A stretch of DNA of 50,464 nt from Bradyrhizobium hipponense (GCF_008123965.1 NZ_VSTH01000010.1:1-50464); one strand, 5' to 3'. Numbered from the stretch's first letter, positions 32,215 to 39,617 are shown. Notes: generated from the sequence alone by a model not told the origin. Numbers and translations: made by a program.

Positions 32215-32291
32215 GATTGATGGTTGCGATCATCGATCAGATCGATCGATGACTTGGCCAGCTTCCTTGCCTGTTTTGCTTGGCGAGCTCG

Positions 32292-32558
32292 TTACTTGGC
32301 GAGCTTGGCGATTTGCGCGGTGAGCCGCGAGACTTTGCGGCTGGCATTGTTCTTGTGAATGATGTTGCGCTGCGCGGCGCGCATCAGAGCGGGCTCTGCA
32401 TTCGCCAGCGCCGTCACGGCGGCGGCGCGATCGCCGGTCTTGATGGCTTCCTCGACAGTGCGCACGGCGCCGCGCATCTGGGTGCGGCGCGACTTGTTGA
32501 CGGCAGTGCGGCGGGCAATCTTGCGTGTCGCCTTCTTGGCGGAAGTGGTGTTGGCCAT
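32292..32558 (-). CDS. rpsT: 30S ribosomal protein S20
   Basis: This 88-residue, Lys/Arg/Ala-rich helical ribosomal protein binds 16S rRNA. It has the standard start [20 protein letters not shown], the central helix [16 protein letters not shown] and the C-terminal [20 protein letters not shown]. The length is typical for S20. It is monocistronic: an intrinsic terminator follows, and a 385-bp region with no gene lies upstream of its start. S20 is often autoregulated at translation; no structure was tested here. Confidence 0.97.
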   Translation of the reverse strand: MANTTSAKKATRKIARRTAVNKSRRTQMRGAVRTVEEAIKTGDRAAAVTALANAEPALMRAAQRNIIHKNNASRKVSRLTAQIAKLAK

Positions 32559-32943
32559 GGTCTCAAATGTCCTCTGCGGGTACCGGTCGCGTCTTGATCG
32601 GGTGGCGCCGGCTGCTTGACCGCGAAATCGACGCTCGGATTTAGGGTGTTCGGTTCAAGGCCATTCCCGGAACATGAGCGACAACCTTGCGGCGATCTCC
32701 GAGGCTCGAGGAGCCTGCAAATGCTCAAAGAACAGCGGCGGCAGGATTGCGCCCGCCGCCAGTTGGCGCCCTTATAGAGGGGGGCCGCGGCACCGTCAAC
32801 GCTTTCCAGGCCCGGAAAACCGGCCCTTTGGCGCGCCAGCTGTGGCCTTAACGCCCTGATGAGGTTGAATTTCTGCCGTCTTGGGGCTATTGGCTGGCAG
32901 CGTTCTGAGGGTCGTCCGATCGGACGACCATATAAGGTGAGGC
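32559..32943. other. Intergenic region upstream of rpsT and the 105-residue membrane protein
   Basis: These 385 bp separate two divergently transcribed genes. They contain the rpsT leader and promoter and the promoter of the membrane-protein gene. No repeat element, RNA gene or clear operator is seen. Confidence 0.5.
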
Positions 32944-33261
32944 ATGATCCGCGGCTTTTTTCGACTGATTGGGCTGTTGCTGCTCGCCGGCGGTTTCATA
33001 TTCATGGTCTATGACGGCGCCCGCTGGGTGGCCGACCAGACCCTACGGTTCACCCGGTTCGGCCAGTTCTGGAACGACATCCACCAGGCCAGCCAAGCGG
33101 CGTTCCGGACCTGGGTCGAGGCCAAGGCGCCCTGGCTCTGGACCTCCGTGATCCGCCTAGTGCTGGATCAGCCGGTTTTCGCCGTCCTCGGCATCCTCGG
33201 CATCCTCTTGATGATCCTCTTCCGGCCGCGCAGGCCTTTGATCGGCTATTCCCGGGATTGA
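32944..33261 (+). CDS. Small membrane protein, function unknown (105 aa)
   Basis: This protein has two hydrophobic segments, LIGLLLLAGGFIFMVYDGA (residues 8-26) and VFAVLGILGILLMILF (78-93). Between them lies a Trp-rich amphipathic loop (FGQFWNDIHQ, TWVEAKAPWLWTSVI). It is an inner-membrane protein, conserved in appearance, with no assigned function. It is sometimes labelled PetM-like, but the length and loop do not support a cytochrome b6f subunit. The ATG at 32944 follows AAGGTGAG. It starts about 385 bp upstream of the rpsT start on the opposite strand. Confidence 0.8.
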   Translation: MIRGFFRLIGLLLLAGGFIFMVYDGARWVADQTLRFTRFGQFWNDIHQASQAAFRTWVEAKAPWLWTSVIRLVLDQPVFAVLGILGILLMILFRPRRPLIGYSRD

Positions 33262-33358
33262 GCTTTCGCGCGATGCCGCGGCGTAACGGAGCTGCCTATC
33301 GCTGCGTAAATGCCTATATTCCAACTCTATCGCGAGCTCGCCGCCTGAGCGCGTTGGC

Positions 33359-33406
33359 TCAGGAGATTGACTTGTCGGAAGATTGACTTGTCAGGAGATT
33401 GATTTG
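33359..33406 (+). repeat. Three tandem 16-bp direct repeats upstream of msrA
   Basis: The unit TCAGGAGATTGACTTG occurs three times in a row (33359-33374, 33375-33390, 33391-33406). The second copy differs at two bases and the third at one. It ends 32 bp before the msrA start. It could be a regulator binding site array or a simple duplication product. Confidence 0.8.
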
Positions 33407-33438
33407 GGCGACACACGGCTCGTCTCGGAGATCCGACC

Positions 33439-34095
33439 ATGCTGTTCATGCGCAAGACCACCGCACTGCCGAGCGCAGCCGAGGCGCTGCCGGGCCGCGC
33501 GCAGCCTCTACCGACCGCCACCACCCATTTCGTCAACGGCGCCAAGCTGAAGCCGCCTTATCCCGCCGGCCTCGAGCAGGCCGTGTTCGGACTCGGCTGC
33601 TTCTGGGGTGCCGAGCGCAAGTTCTGGGAGCTCGGCGAGGGTATCCACGTCACTGCGGTCGGCTATGCCGGCGGTCACACGCCGAACCCGACCTATGAAG
33701 AGACCTGTTCGGGTCGCACCGGCCACACCGAAGTGGTGCTGGTCGTGTTCGATCCAAAGAAGATTTCGTACGAGCGCCTGCTGAAGGCGTTCTGGGAGAG
33801 CCACAATCCGACGCAAGGCATGCGGCAGGGCAACGACGTCGGCACGCAGTACCGCAGCGCGATCTACACTTACTCGGGTGCGCAGGAGAAAGCGGCCGAG
33901 GAGTCGAAGGCGCTGTATCAGAAAGCGCTCGCCGCCAAGGGCCTCGGCGCCATCACGACCGAGATCGCGCCTGTCGGCGAGTTCTACTTCGCCGAGGACT
34001 ACCACCAGCAATATCTGGCAAAAAATCCCGCCGGTTATTGCGGCCTAGGGGGCACCGGCGTGTCCTGCCCGATCGGCGCCGGCGTGAGCGCGTAA
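33439..34095 (+). CDS. msrA: Peptide methionine (S)-S-oxide reductase
   Basis: MsrA repairs oxidised methionine (the S-sulfoxide) in proteins, using thioredoxin. This 218-residue protein has the catalytic motif [10 protein letters not shown] with Cys54. The conserved core follows ([33 protein letters not shown], and near 155-160 the [11 protein letters not shown] segment). The C-terminal [12 protein letters not shown] supplies the recycling cysteines. The length is close to E. coli MsrA (212). No signal peptide is seen, so it is cytoplasmic. The ATG at 33439 follows GGAG. Confidence 0.95.
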   Translation: MLFMRKTTALPSAAEALPGRAQPLPTATTHFVNGAKLKPPYPAGLEQAVFGLGCFWGAERKFWELGEGIHVTAVGYAGGHTPNPTYEETCSGRTGHTEVVLVVFDPKKISYERLLKAFWESHNPTQGMRQGNDVGTQYRSAIYTYSGAQEKAAEESKALYQKALAAKGLGAITTEIAPVGEFYFAEDYHQQYLAKNPAGYCGLGGTGVSCPIGAGVSA

Positions 34096-34116
34096 GCTAG
34101 CGACGAATTCGGTGCA

Positions 34117-34138
34117 CCTCTCCCGCTTGCGGGAGAGG
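34117..34138. repeat. Perfect hairpin after msrA (family D-type end)
   Basis: CCTCTCCCGC-TT-GCGGGAGAGG forms a 10-bp perfect stem just 22 bp past the msrA stop codon. It is the left end of a D-family palindromic element. No run of T follows, so it is not a classical terminator. Confidence 0.75.
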
Positions 34139-34225
34139 TCGACGCGCCCCGGGCGATGCGAAGCATCGTCCCGAGCGTGGCGGGTGAGGGCTCGCTCGGC
34201 ATCGGGATTGTCGATTGCGGAAGCA

Positions 34226-34470
34226 CCCTCTCCCTCAAGCGGGAGGGCAATCGCATATGGCACTTGGGGGCCATGAAAGTGCTCGGCCTGCATGGTTCGA
34301 GACGTCCGCTTTGGCGGGCTCCTCACTATGAGGGTCCAAGAATTCGCCGCGAAACAAGACCTCATCCTGAGGGCCCGCCCCAAGGCGGGCATCTCGAAGG
34401 ATCGGCCACAAGCAAACCGCACGCCGGCTTCTTTTTCATATGCGATTGCCCTGCCGCTTGCGGGAGAGGG
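34226..34470. mobile_element. 245-bp MITE-like element with 34-bp inverted ends
   Basis: The left arm 34226-34259 and the reverse complement of the right arm 34437-34470 agree at 32 of 34 bases. Each arm starts or ends with the CATATGCGATTGCCC motif. The 4 bases AGCA flank both sides (34222-34225 and 34471-34474), as a possible target duplication. The interior (34260-34436) holds an E-family element (about 34291-34402). No coding sequence is present. It could be a miniature element or a mosaic of palindromic repeats. Confidence 0.55.
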
Positions 34471-34568
34471 AGCACACTGCGCACGCCGCGTCCACTGTCC
34501 CGCCTCACCCCCCTCAACGCTTTATTAACCATACCCGGTGCATCACTAACGCTGTCTCGTTTCGAGGG

Positions 34569-35312
34569 ATGGCTCTGGTGCGGGTTGTGCGCGCGTTTCG
34601 ATTGTCGATCTTGGCAGCGTCCGCCGCGCTTGCCCTTGGCGGCTGCATGCAGACCGCCGGTCCGGTCGCGATCGCCCAGCCGCGCGCCGATCTCGACTCG
34701 ATGGTTTATGGCCAGCCCTACGGCGCGCCGCAGCCGGCTGTCGTTGCCGACAGTGGCGGTGCCATCGGCGCGTTGCGCAATTCCTTTGCGTCGGCTCCAG
34801 CACCCATGCCGGTCGGCTACGCCGCGCCGATGGCAGCACCGGTCCGCTACGATGCCTCCTACCATCTTGACGCCGGCGACAAGCTGCGCGTCGTGGTCTA
34901 TGGCCAGGAAGGTCTCACCAACAACTATGCGATCGATGCCGGCGGCTCGATCACCATGCCCTTGATCGGCGCCGTGCCGGCGCGCGGCCGCACCACGGCG
35001 GGTCTCGCCGGCGAAATCGGCGCGCGCCTGCGCAATGGCTATATCCGCGAGCCCTCGGTGGCGGTCGAGATCGAGGCCTATCGCCCGTTCTTCATTCTCG
35101 GCGAAGTGTCCGCGCCCGGGCAATATCCATACGTGCCGAACATGACGGTCGAGAGCGCGGTCGCCATCGCCGGCGGCTTTTCGCCGCGCGCCAAGCGCGA
35201 CGTGGTCACCATCACGCACACCGAAGCCGGCGGCTCCATGCGCGCCATGGTGCCGCTCGGCACCCCCCTCAACCCCGGCGACACCGTGTTCGTCGGCGAG
35301 CGCTGGTTTTAA
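34569..35312 (+). CDS. Polysaccharide export lipoprotein (Wza/OPX type)
   Basis: This 247-residue protein has a lipoprotein signal: ILAASAALALGGC with Cys26 as the lipid-bearing residue. A polysaccharide export domain follows (YHLDAGDKLRVVVYGQEGL, GSITMPLIGAVPARG), then SLBB-type strands (FFILGEVSAPGQYPYV, TVESAVAIAGGF, PLNPGDTVFVGERWF). Such proteins form the outer-membrane or periplasmic gate for exopolysaccharide. At 247 residues it is shorter than Wza (379) and lacks the C-terminal membrane helix region. No polymerase, flippase or Wzc gene is adjacent, so it is an orphan. The ATG at 34569 follows a GAGGG at short spacing. Confidence 0.85.
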   Translation: MALVRVVRAFRLSILAASAALALGGCMQTAGPVAIAQPRADLDSMVYGQPYGAPQPAVVADSGGAIGALRNSFASAPAPMPVGYAAPMAAPVRYDASYHLDAGDKLRVVVYGQEGLTNNYAIDAGGSITMPLIGAVPARGRTTAGLAGEIGARLRNGYIREPSVAVEIEAYRPFFILGEVSAPGQYPYVPNMTVESAVAIAGGFSPRAKRDVVTITHTEAGGSMRAMVPLGTPLNPGDTVFVGERWF

Positions 35313-35326
35313 CAATTCTCTCCTTT

Positions 35327-35411
35327 CGTCATTCCGGGGCGCGCGTAGCGCGTGCTATGATGCGCAATTGCGCATCACAGCCTGCGCCTGTCGGCGCATC
35401 CCGGAATGACG
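35327..35411. repeat. Palindromic intergenic element, family C copy 1
   Basis: This element begins CGTCATTCCGGGGCGCGCG and ends CGCATCCCGGAATGACG. Internal GATGCGCAATTGCGCATC forms a perfect 18-nt palindrome. A related copy lies at 36008-36133. It lies between the convergent lipoprotein gene and the 159-residue hypothetical gene. Confidence 0.88.
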
Positions 35412-35440
35412 ACGATGAGAGGGGCACGTCGCGCCGCGCC

Positions 35441-35920
35441 TCACCGCCGAAAATCCAGCCGTCCGTTCGGAAAGCGGCCGTCAATGCGCGTGGCATCGAC
35501 CACGAGTCCGACCCATGGACGCCTGATCGCGGGCGTGGTCAGGTTGATGTACTTGCCGACCAGCCGATGCGCGCCGTCGCGTGCGGCATCGATCAGTCCG
35601 TGCCGGCGGCCATTGTCCCAGTCAAAGCGCAGATAGACCCGCTCGCCGACGGCGCGGATCTCGGCGCGGCCCTGTTTCCATGTCTCAGGCGTGTCGCCGG
35701 CGATGGTCGGATCGGCGCCGCCGTTCCAGCGGCTTGCCCAGGTGCCGTCGAGCGGATCGGGCATGGGAAAGGACGCCCACTGTGCCGCATTGTCGTCGGC
35801 CGCATCGCCGGCAAGCGTGGCGGTCGCGGCATAGTCCATGACTTCGGAATCGCCGGGCTCGGGAACGTCCATGGTTCCAAAGGGGTTGCGGATGACGAGG
35901 TGCGTGACGGCCTGCTGCAT
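35441..35920 (-). CDS. Conserved hypothetical protein (159 aa)
   Basis: I do not recognise the family. The protein is soluble and acidic in its N-terminal half (DVPEPGDSEVMDYAATATLA), and has a central NGGADPTIAGDTPETW and the C-terminal strands VYLRFDWDNGRRHGLIDA and RLVGKYINLTTPAIRRPW. No signal peptide or membrane helix is seen. The ATG at 35920 follows CCGGAG; an upstream ATG at 36013 would overlap the family C element region and is less likely. It stands alone on the minus strand between two palindromic elements. Confidence 0.7.
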   Translation of the reverse strand: MQQAVTHLVIRNPFGTMDVPEPGDSEVMDYAATATLAGDAADDNAAQWASFPMPDPLDGTWASRWNGGADPTIAGDTPETWKQGRAEIRAVGERVYLRFDWDNGRRHGLIDAARDGAHRLVGKYINLTTPAIRRPWVGLVVDATRIDGRFPNGRLDFRR

Positions 35921-36007
35921 GTTGTTCTCCGGCGTGAGCTGGCTTGATTGGCCAGCTCTATCGTCAGGGATCACGCAATGCCCACCCGATTCCTGCCAAC
36001 CTCTCCC

Positions 36008-36133
36008 CGTCATTCCGGGGCGCGCAGAGCGCGAACTTTGATGCGCACTTGCGCATCAGAGAATCCATTCTTCCACCAACACTGACGCACAATGGATTCC
36101 GGGCCTGCGCCCGTCGGCGCATCCCGGAATGAC
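36008..36133. repeat. Palindromic intergenic element, family C copy 2
   Basis: This longer copy shares its ends with the element at 35327-35411 (CGTCATTCCGGGGCGCGC at the left, GGCGCATCCCGGAATGAC at the right). Between them is a longer interior containing TGCGCACTTGCGCA. Confidence 0.85.
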
Positions 36134-36153
36134 AGTGGGGAGGGCCGCGCGCG

Positions 36154-36825
36154 CTATTTCAAATGCTTGGCGAAAAATCCCATGCTGCGCGGCCAGGCGA
36201 TGTCGGCGCTGGTCTTGTCGTAGCTCGCGCGCTCGTCGCAATGGAAGCCGTGCTGGGCGCCGGGATAGACGAAGACCTCCACGTCCGGTCGCTTTGCCTT
36301 GATGATCTCGACGTCGGTCAGCGGAATGCCTGCGTCCTTCTCGCCGAAATGCAGTTGCACCGGCACCCTGGGCGTCTCGTCCGCAAAGCGCACGACCGCG
36401 CCGCCGTAATACCCGATTGCCGCTTTCAGGCCCGACAATCGCGTCGCCGCGACGAAGGCCACGCTGCCGCCGAGGCAAAAGCCGATGATGCCGACGGGAC
36501 CGACATTCGCCACCGCATCGATCGCCGCCTGGGTGTCGCGCAGCATCGCCGTCCAATCCGGATTGGCGACGAATTTGCGCGCCTCGGCAACCTCATCGGG
36601 CGAGTAGCCCGACTGGAAGTTGGGCACGGTGCGATCGAAGATCGACGGCGCGATCGCGACATAGCCCTCCTCGGCGAGGCGGTCGCAGACCGAGCGGATG
36701 TGATGATTGACCCCAAAGATCTCCTGGATCACCACCACCGCGCCCTTCGGGCTGCCTGCCGGATCGCCGCGATAGGCGCCGAATTGGAAATTGTCGGAGG
36801 CGGTTAGTTTGATGTCTTGTCCCAC
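36154..36825 (-). CDS. Dienelactone hydrolase family protein
   Basis: This alpha/beta-hydrolase of 223 residues belongs to the dienelactone hydrolase group. The nucleophile is Cys in IIGFCLGGSVAF (motif GxCxGG), and the catalytic His lies in the C-terminal GAQHGFHC. Other family segments are VVVIQEIFGVNHHIRSVCDR (oxyanion region) and YVAIAPSIFD. It probably hydrolyses a small ester or lactone; no chlorocatechol gene cluster is adjacent, so the substrate is open. The GTG at 36825 follows AAGGA at proper spacing and gives the canonical N-terminus VGQDIKLTASDN; a longer frame to 36879 is less likely. Confidence 0.88.
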   Translation of the reverse strand: MGQDIKLTASDNFQFGAYRGDPAGSPKGAVVVIQEIFGVNHHIRSVCDRLAEEGYVAIAPSIFDRTVPNFQSGYSPDEVAEARKFVANPDWTAMLRDTQAAIDAVANVGPVGIIGFCLGGSVAFVAATRLSGLKAAIGYYGGAVVRFADETPRVPVQLHFGEKDAGIPLTDVEIIKAKRPDVEVFVYPGAQHGFHCDERASYDKTSADIAWPRSMGFFAKHLK

Positions 36826-36864
36826 GCGGGTTGTCCTTCTTGTTGATCGTCCATCACGAGTTAC

Positions 36865-37015
36865 ACTCTCACCCCTCATCCTGAGGAGCGCGCCCTTGCG
36901 CGTCTCGAAGGATGGAGGCCGAGAGGCGGCCGCGAGGGCCTTCGTGGTTCGCCCGGCGATGCAAGCATCGTCCGGAGACGGCGCTTGCGCGCCTCCTCAC
37001 CATGAGGGTGAGAGT
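36865..37015. repeat. Palindromic intergenic element, family E copy 2
   Basis: The ends are ACTCTCACCCCTCATCC and CACCATGAGGGTGAGAGT, an inverted repeat. The interior contains CGTCTCGAAGGATGGAG and further palindromes. Related to 21780-21887. It separates the dienelactone hydrolase gene from the small secreted protein. Confidence 0.82.
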
Positions 37016-37021
37016 TATGCG

Positions 37022-37363
37022 TCACTCCCACATCCAGTTCTCGCCGTAATCCTCCTTCCATCCTGCCAGCCGTCCGTGACGGAACTGCAGGAACAGGCGG
37101 TGGCGAGAGGGGATCAAGCCGCTGCCGCCGATGTTGCGCAGGGCGAGATAGATCTCGTTGCCGGCACGCCCGCGCACGTATTGCAACGGCTGGCCCAGGG
37201 CACGCGCGGTCTGCCCGGCATCCATTCCGAATGCCAGTGGCGTAGTGTTTGACGATGTCGCGACGAATGGCAGGCCCGGCGGCGGCGCACCGAACGGTTC
37301 GGCGCGCGCCGACGCCGAGAGTAATCCCGCAATCATGATCGCGGCCAACATCGCCTGCTTCAT
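37022..37363 (-). CDS. Small secreted hypothetical protein (113 aa)
   Basis: I do not recognise the family. The N-terminal MKQAMLAAIMIAGLLSASARA is a clear signal peptide with cleavage near residue 21, so the mature protein is periplasmic. The mature part has about 92 residues, with a central TARALGQPLQYVRGRAGNE and SGLIPSRHRLFLQFRHGR and an acidic, Trp-rich tail (GWKEDYGENWMWE). No Cys or membrane helix is seen after the signal. It is transcribed alone on the minus strand. Confidence 0.75.
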   Translation of the reverse strand: MKQAMLAAIMIAGLLSASARAEPFGAPPPGLPFVATSSNTTPLAFGMDAGQTARALGQPLQYVRGRAGNEIYLALRNIGGSGLIPSRHRLFLQFRHGRLAGWKEDYGENWMWE

Positions 37364-37387
37364 CGTCTGCGTTCCCGTCTGACCGGC

Positions 37388-37492
37388 CTATGCCGGCAAG
37401 TTCTTCAGGAAAGGCCGCACCGCGTCAACAAAAGCCTGCGGCTGATCGATGTTGACGGCGTGTCCGGCCGCGAGTCCAACTGCTATTGAATT
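37388..37492 (-). pseudogene. Decayed alpha/beta-hydrolase C-terminus
   Basis: The last 34 codons (SIAVGLAAGHAVNIDQPQAF then VDAVRPFLKNLPA) look like the C-terminal end of an alpha/beta-hydrolase, with the catalytic His in GHAVNIDQP. The frame upstream runs into a palindromic element (37497-37611) instead of the rest of the enzyme. No intact copy of the gene remains here, so this is a remnant cut by a repeat insertion or deletion. Confidence 0.65.
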
Positions 37493-37496
37493 CGCG

Positions 37497-37611
37497 GATA
37501 GATACCCCTCATCCGGGCCATAGCCGAAGCTTCGCTTCGGCGTCCTTAAGAACGGCGGCCGAAGGCCCTCTATGCCACCTTCTCCCACAAGGGGAGAAGG
37601 GACGACTGGTA
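37497..37611. repeat. Palindromic intergenic element, family D copy 2
   Basis: It shares the segment GATAGATACCCCTCATCCGG and CTCCCACAAGGGGAGAAGGG with the copy at 20178-20332. Its interior (GCCGAAGCTTCGCTTCGGC) is different. It abuts the decayed hydrolase end at its left side. Confidence 0.85.
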
Positions 37612-37650
37612 GCTAACTTCACCTCACTTCTACCGCGCCGGGTTACCTGG

Positions 37651-37682
37651 TCCGCCGGAGGGCAACCTCCGGCGGATTTTTT
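37651..37682 (+). terminator. Strong intrinsic terminator with no recognised upstream gene
   Basis: The plus strand reads an 11-bp stem (37651-37661 with 37666-37676) closed by a GCAA tetraloop, followed by six T (37677-37682). This is a near-ideal rho-independent terminator. No plus-strand gene lies upstream, so it may end a small RNA or be the relic of a lost gene. Confidence 0.75.
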
Positions 37683-37696
37683 GGTTTTGAGGCAGT

Positions 37697-37821
37697 CGTC
37701 ATCCCTGGGCTTGTCCCGCCTGCGCGGCCGAAGCCGCTTCGGCGAGGCGAAGGCTCGGGCATCCACGTTCTTGGTGCCGCAGGTCAAGGCGTGGATGGCC
37801 GGGACAAGCCCGGCCATGACG
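37697..37821. repeat. Palindromic intergenic element, family B copy 2
   Basis: It starts CGTCATCCCTGGGCTTGTCC and ends GGGACAAGCCCGGCCATGAC, like 4572-4651, but has extra palindromic sequence (CCGAAGCCGCTTCGGCGAGG) inside. It lies upstream of the HD-GYP gene. Confidence 0.85.
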
Positions 37822-38046
37822 ACGCTTTGGTGTTCGAAAACTCCCTTTATCATCAACGGTCCGTCTACTGTGCATGGGGTTGTTTTTCGACTTTTTGGTC
37901 AGGGGCGCAGGGGCTGGCCAATTCCTAAAATTGTACGGATCTCCGCAGGCCTCCATTGAGCACGCCTCTTAAGGGCCGGAGAACCTGATCGGGCTTAGGC
38001 TGATGCGATCACAGTCCCGTGCACTTTTGTTGCTCTTGGGGAAGCC

Positions 38047-39141
38047 ATGAACGCCTCAGCCAAACCAACCGCCAAACGCCGGCTTCTGCTCGCCTCCGAC
38101 CGGAGCGACGAGAGCAGCGAGCTCGCCAGCATCCTGAAGGCGGTGGGTGACGTCTCCACGGTGACGACCCAGGAGATCCCCGAGCAGCCCGCGCGCGGTC
38201 TCTCCGGCCTCGTGGTCGACATCAACCTGCGCTCGTCCGAGAGCGTGCAGCGGGTGCGCAACAAATTGCGCGGCGACGCCTATCGTGCGATGCCGCGGCT
38301 GTTCGTGCTCGCCGACGCGCTACATCACGGCACTATGCAGGCCTGGGCGCTTGGCGCCACCGATACGATCTCGCGGCCGCTTCAGCCAGAGGCGATTTTG
38401 CAGCGCATCCGCGCCGCGTTTCCCGACACCGCCAGCTATGACGCGACCGATCGCGGCAAGACGCTCAACCGCGGCGTCGAGGCGGCGCATGCGGTGCTGA
38501 GGAAGATGTTCGAGAAGCTGCCGCTCGGCGTGCCCCTGACCTTCGACGATATCATCGCCGCCGAGAGCAAGATCCTGAAGGCGATCAAGCACTCCTCGCT
38601 GCGCGAGTGGCTCACCACCGTCGGCTGCCACCATGTCGGCAGCTATCGGCACTGCCTGTTCGTCACTGGATTTGCGGTCTCCTTCGCGCAGCATCTCGGC
38701 ATGCGCGAGGACGATCAGCGCCGGTTGACCCGCGCCGCCCTGCTGCACGACGTCGGCAAGGCCTTCGTCCCGTCCGCGCTGCTGGACAAGCCGGGCAAGC
38801 TCACCGACGAGGAGATGGATGAGGTCCGCCAGCATCCGCGCCGCGGCTATGACGCGCTCGCAGCGCAAGGCGGCTTCCCGCCCGAGATGCTGGACGTGGT
38901 GCTGCACCACCATGAATTCCTCGACGGCAGCGGCTATCCCAACGGCCTGTCGTCGAACCAGATCAGCGATATCGTCCGCCTTACCACCATCGTCGACATC
39001 TACGCCGCATTGGTGGAAAAGCGCGCCTACCGCATGCCCTTCACCCACTCCCGCGCCTTCACGATGATGGAGGGCATGGGCGGCAAGCTCGATCAGCAAC
39101 TGCTGCAGGCGTTCCGCCCGGTGGCGCTGGGATCGTTCTGA
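38047..39141 (+). CDS. HD-GYP domain protein with degenerate receiver, probable c-di-GMP phosphodiesterase
   Basis: This 364-residue cytoplasmic protein has a receiver-like N-terminal part (residues 1-130). Asp58 lies at the phospho-acceptor place (GLVVDINLR), but the conserved Lys is replaced by Arg (ISRPL). The HD-GYP domain follows at about 195-340 with HDVGK (234-238), the His of QHPRRG (263) and HHHEFLDGSGYPNGL with GYP at 296-298. These residues bind the metal centre that breaks cyclic di-GMP. It probably lowers c-di-GMP, which affects motility, biofilm and polysaccharide. It is a single-gene unit with a GGGGAAG site before the ATG. Confidence 0.88.
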   Translation: MNASAKPTAKRRLLLASDRSDESSELASILKAVGDVSTVTTQEIPEQPARGLSGLVVDINLRSSESVQRVRNKLRGDAYRAMPRLFVLADALHHGTMQAWALGATDTISRPLQPEAILQRIRAAFPDTASYDATDRGKTLNRGVEAAHAVLRKMFEKLPLGVPLTFDDIIAAESKILKAIKHSSLREWLTTVGCHHVGSYRHCLFVTGFAVSFAQHLGMREDDQRRLTRAALLHDVGKAFVPSALLDKPGKLTDEEMDEVRQHPRRGYDALAAQGGFPPEMLDVVLHHHEFLDGSGYPNGLSSNQISDIVRLTTIVDIYAALVEKRAYRMPFTHSRAFTMMEGMGGKLDQQLLQAFRPVALGSF

Positions 39142-39206
39142 CGGTCCACGGCCGGTGAAGCGATTCGTCCGCTCCAGCATCTTGGCGGAGCGAGCAAATG
39201 GATCCG

Positions 39207-39617
39207 TCAATCCTCGTACGACGAAATCTCGATCAGGCTGCCGTCGGGATCCCGGCAGTAGACCGAGCGCAACGTGCCGCGAGCGCCTTGCCTGGGTCCG
39301 GGACCCTCCTCGATCGCGACCCCGTTGGCCTGTAAATGCGCCACGACCTCTTCGGGTGTCGCGGAGGTGAGGAAGCACAGATCCTCGCTGCCGGCGGCCG
39401 GATGGTCCGCGGTGAACCATTCAACCTTGTCGGTGTCGCGCGGCCGGACGTTGATCTTCTGGTTACCGAATTGCAGCGAAGTCCGCGGCGCTTTGCCGCC
39501 GCCGGGGTCGAACACCTTGACTTCCATGCCGAGGATCTTGCGATACCACTCGGCGGTAGCTGCAACATCGGCGACGTTGATGACGAGGTGATCGAGGGCC
39601 TGAACCTTGACCGGCAT
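39207..39617 (-). CDS. VOC (glyoxalase/bleomycin resistance) family protein
   Basis: This 136-residue protein shows the vicinal-oxygen-chelate fold with two beta-alpha-beta modules. It starts VQALDHLVINVADVAATAEW, continues VKVFDPGGGKAPRTSLQFGN and has the second module DLCFLTSATPEEVVAHLQAN. The C-terminal SVYCRDPDGSLIEISSYED contains the usual Glu metal ligand. VOC proteins include glyoxalase I, dioxygenases and antibiotic-binding proteins; which applies is unknown. It is divergent from the TctC gene. Confidence 0.88.
   Translation of the reverse strand: MPVKVQALDHLVINVADVAATAEWYRKILGMEVKVFDPGGGKAPRTSLQFGNQKINVRPRDTDKVEWFTADHPAAGSEDLCFLTSATPEEVVAHLQANGVAIEEGPGPRQGARGTLRSVYCRDPDGSLIEISSYED

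Larger units (their letters stand above)
31023..32291. other. Long non-coding region between dnaA and rpsT
   Basis: These 1.27 kb hold no gene I can support. A perfect DnaA box lies at 31912-31920. A distinctly AT-richer stretch is at about 31640-31960, including AAATATTTTACAAAA (31847-31861). Small hairpins lie at 31329-31346, 31531-31546 and 31562-31575. Weaker DnaA-box-like sequences (TTGTTCACA near 31758, TGATTCACA near 31702) also occur. The region carries the dnaA promoter and possibly an origin or autoregulatory sites. An 85-codon open frame at 31311-31568 is present but not convincing. Confidence 0.6.

Noticed and set aside
32228..32249. Cluster of GATC sites (four in 20 bp) as an origin or methylation signal
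   Set aside because: Dam-type control is not expected in alphaproteobacteria, and the cluster lies just downstream of rpsT; chance is likely.
34111..34140. Hairpin after msrA as a classical intrinsic terminator
   Set aside because: The stem is perfect, but no run of T follows on either strand; it is better explained as the end of a palindromic repeat.
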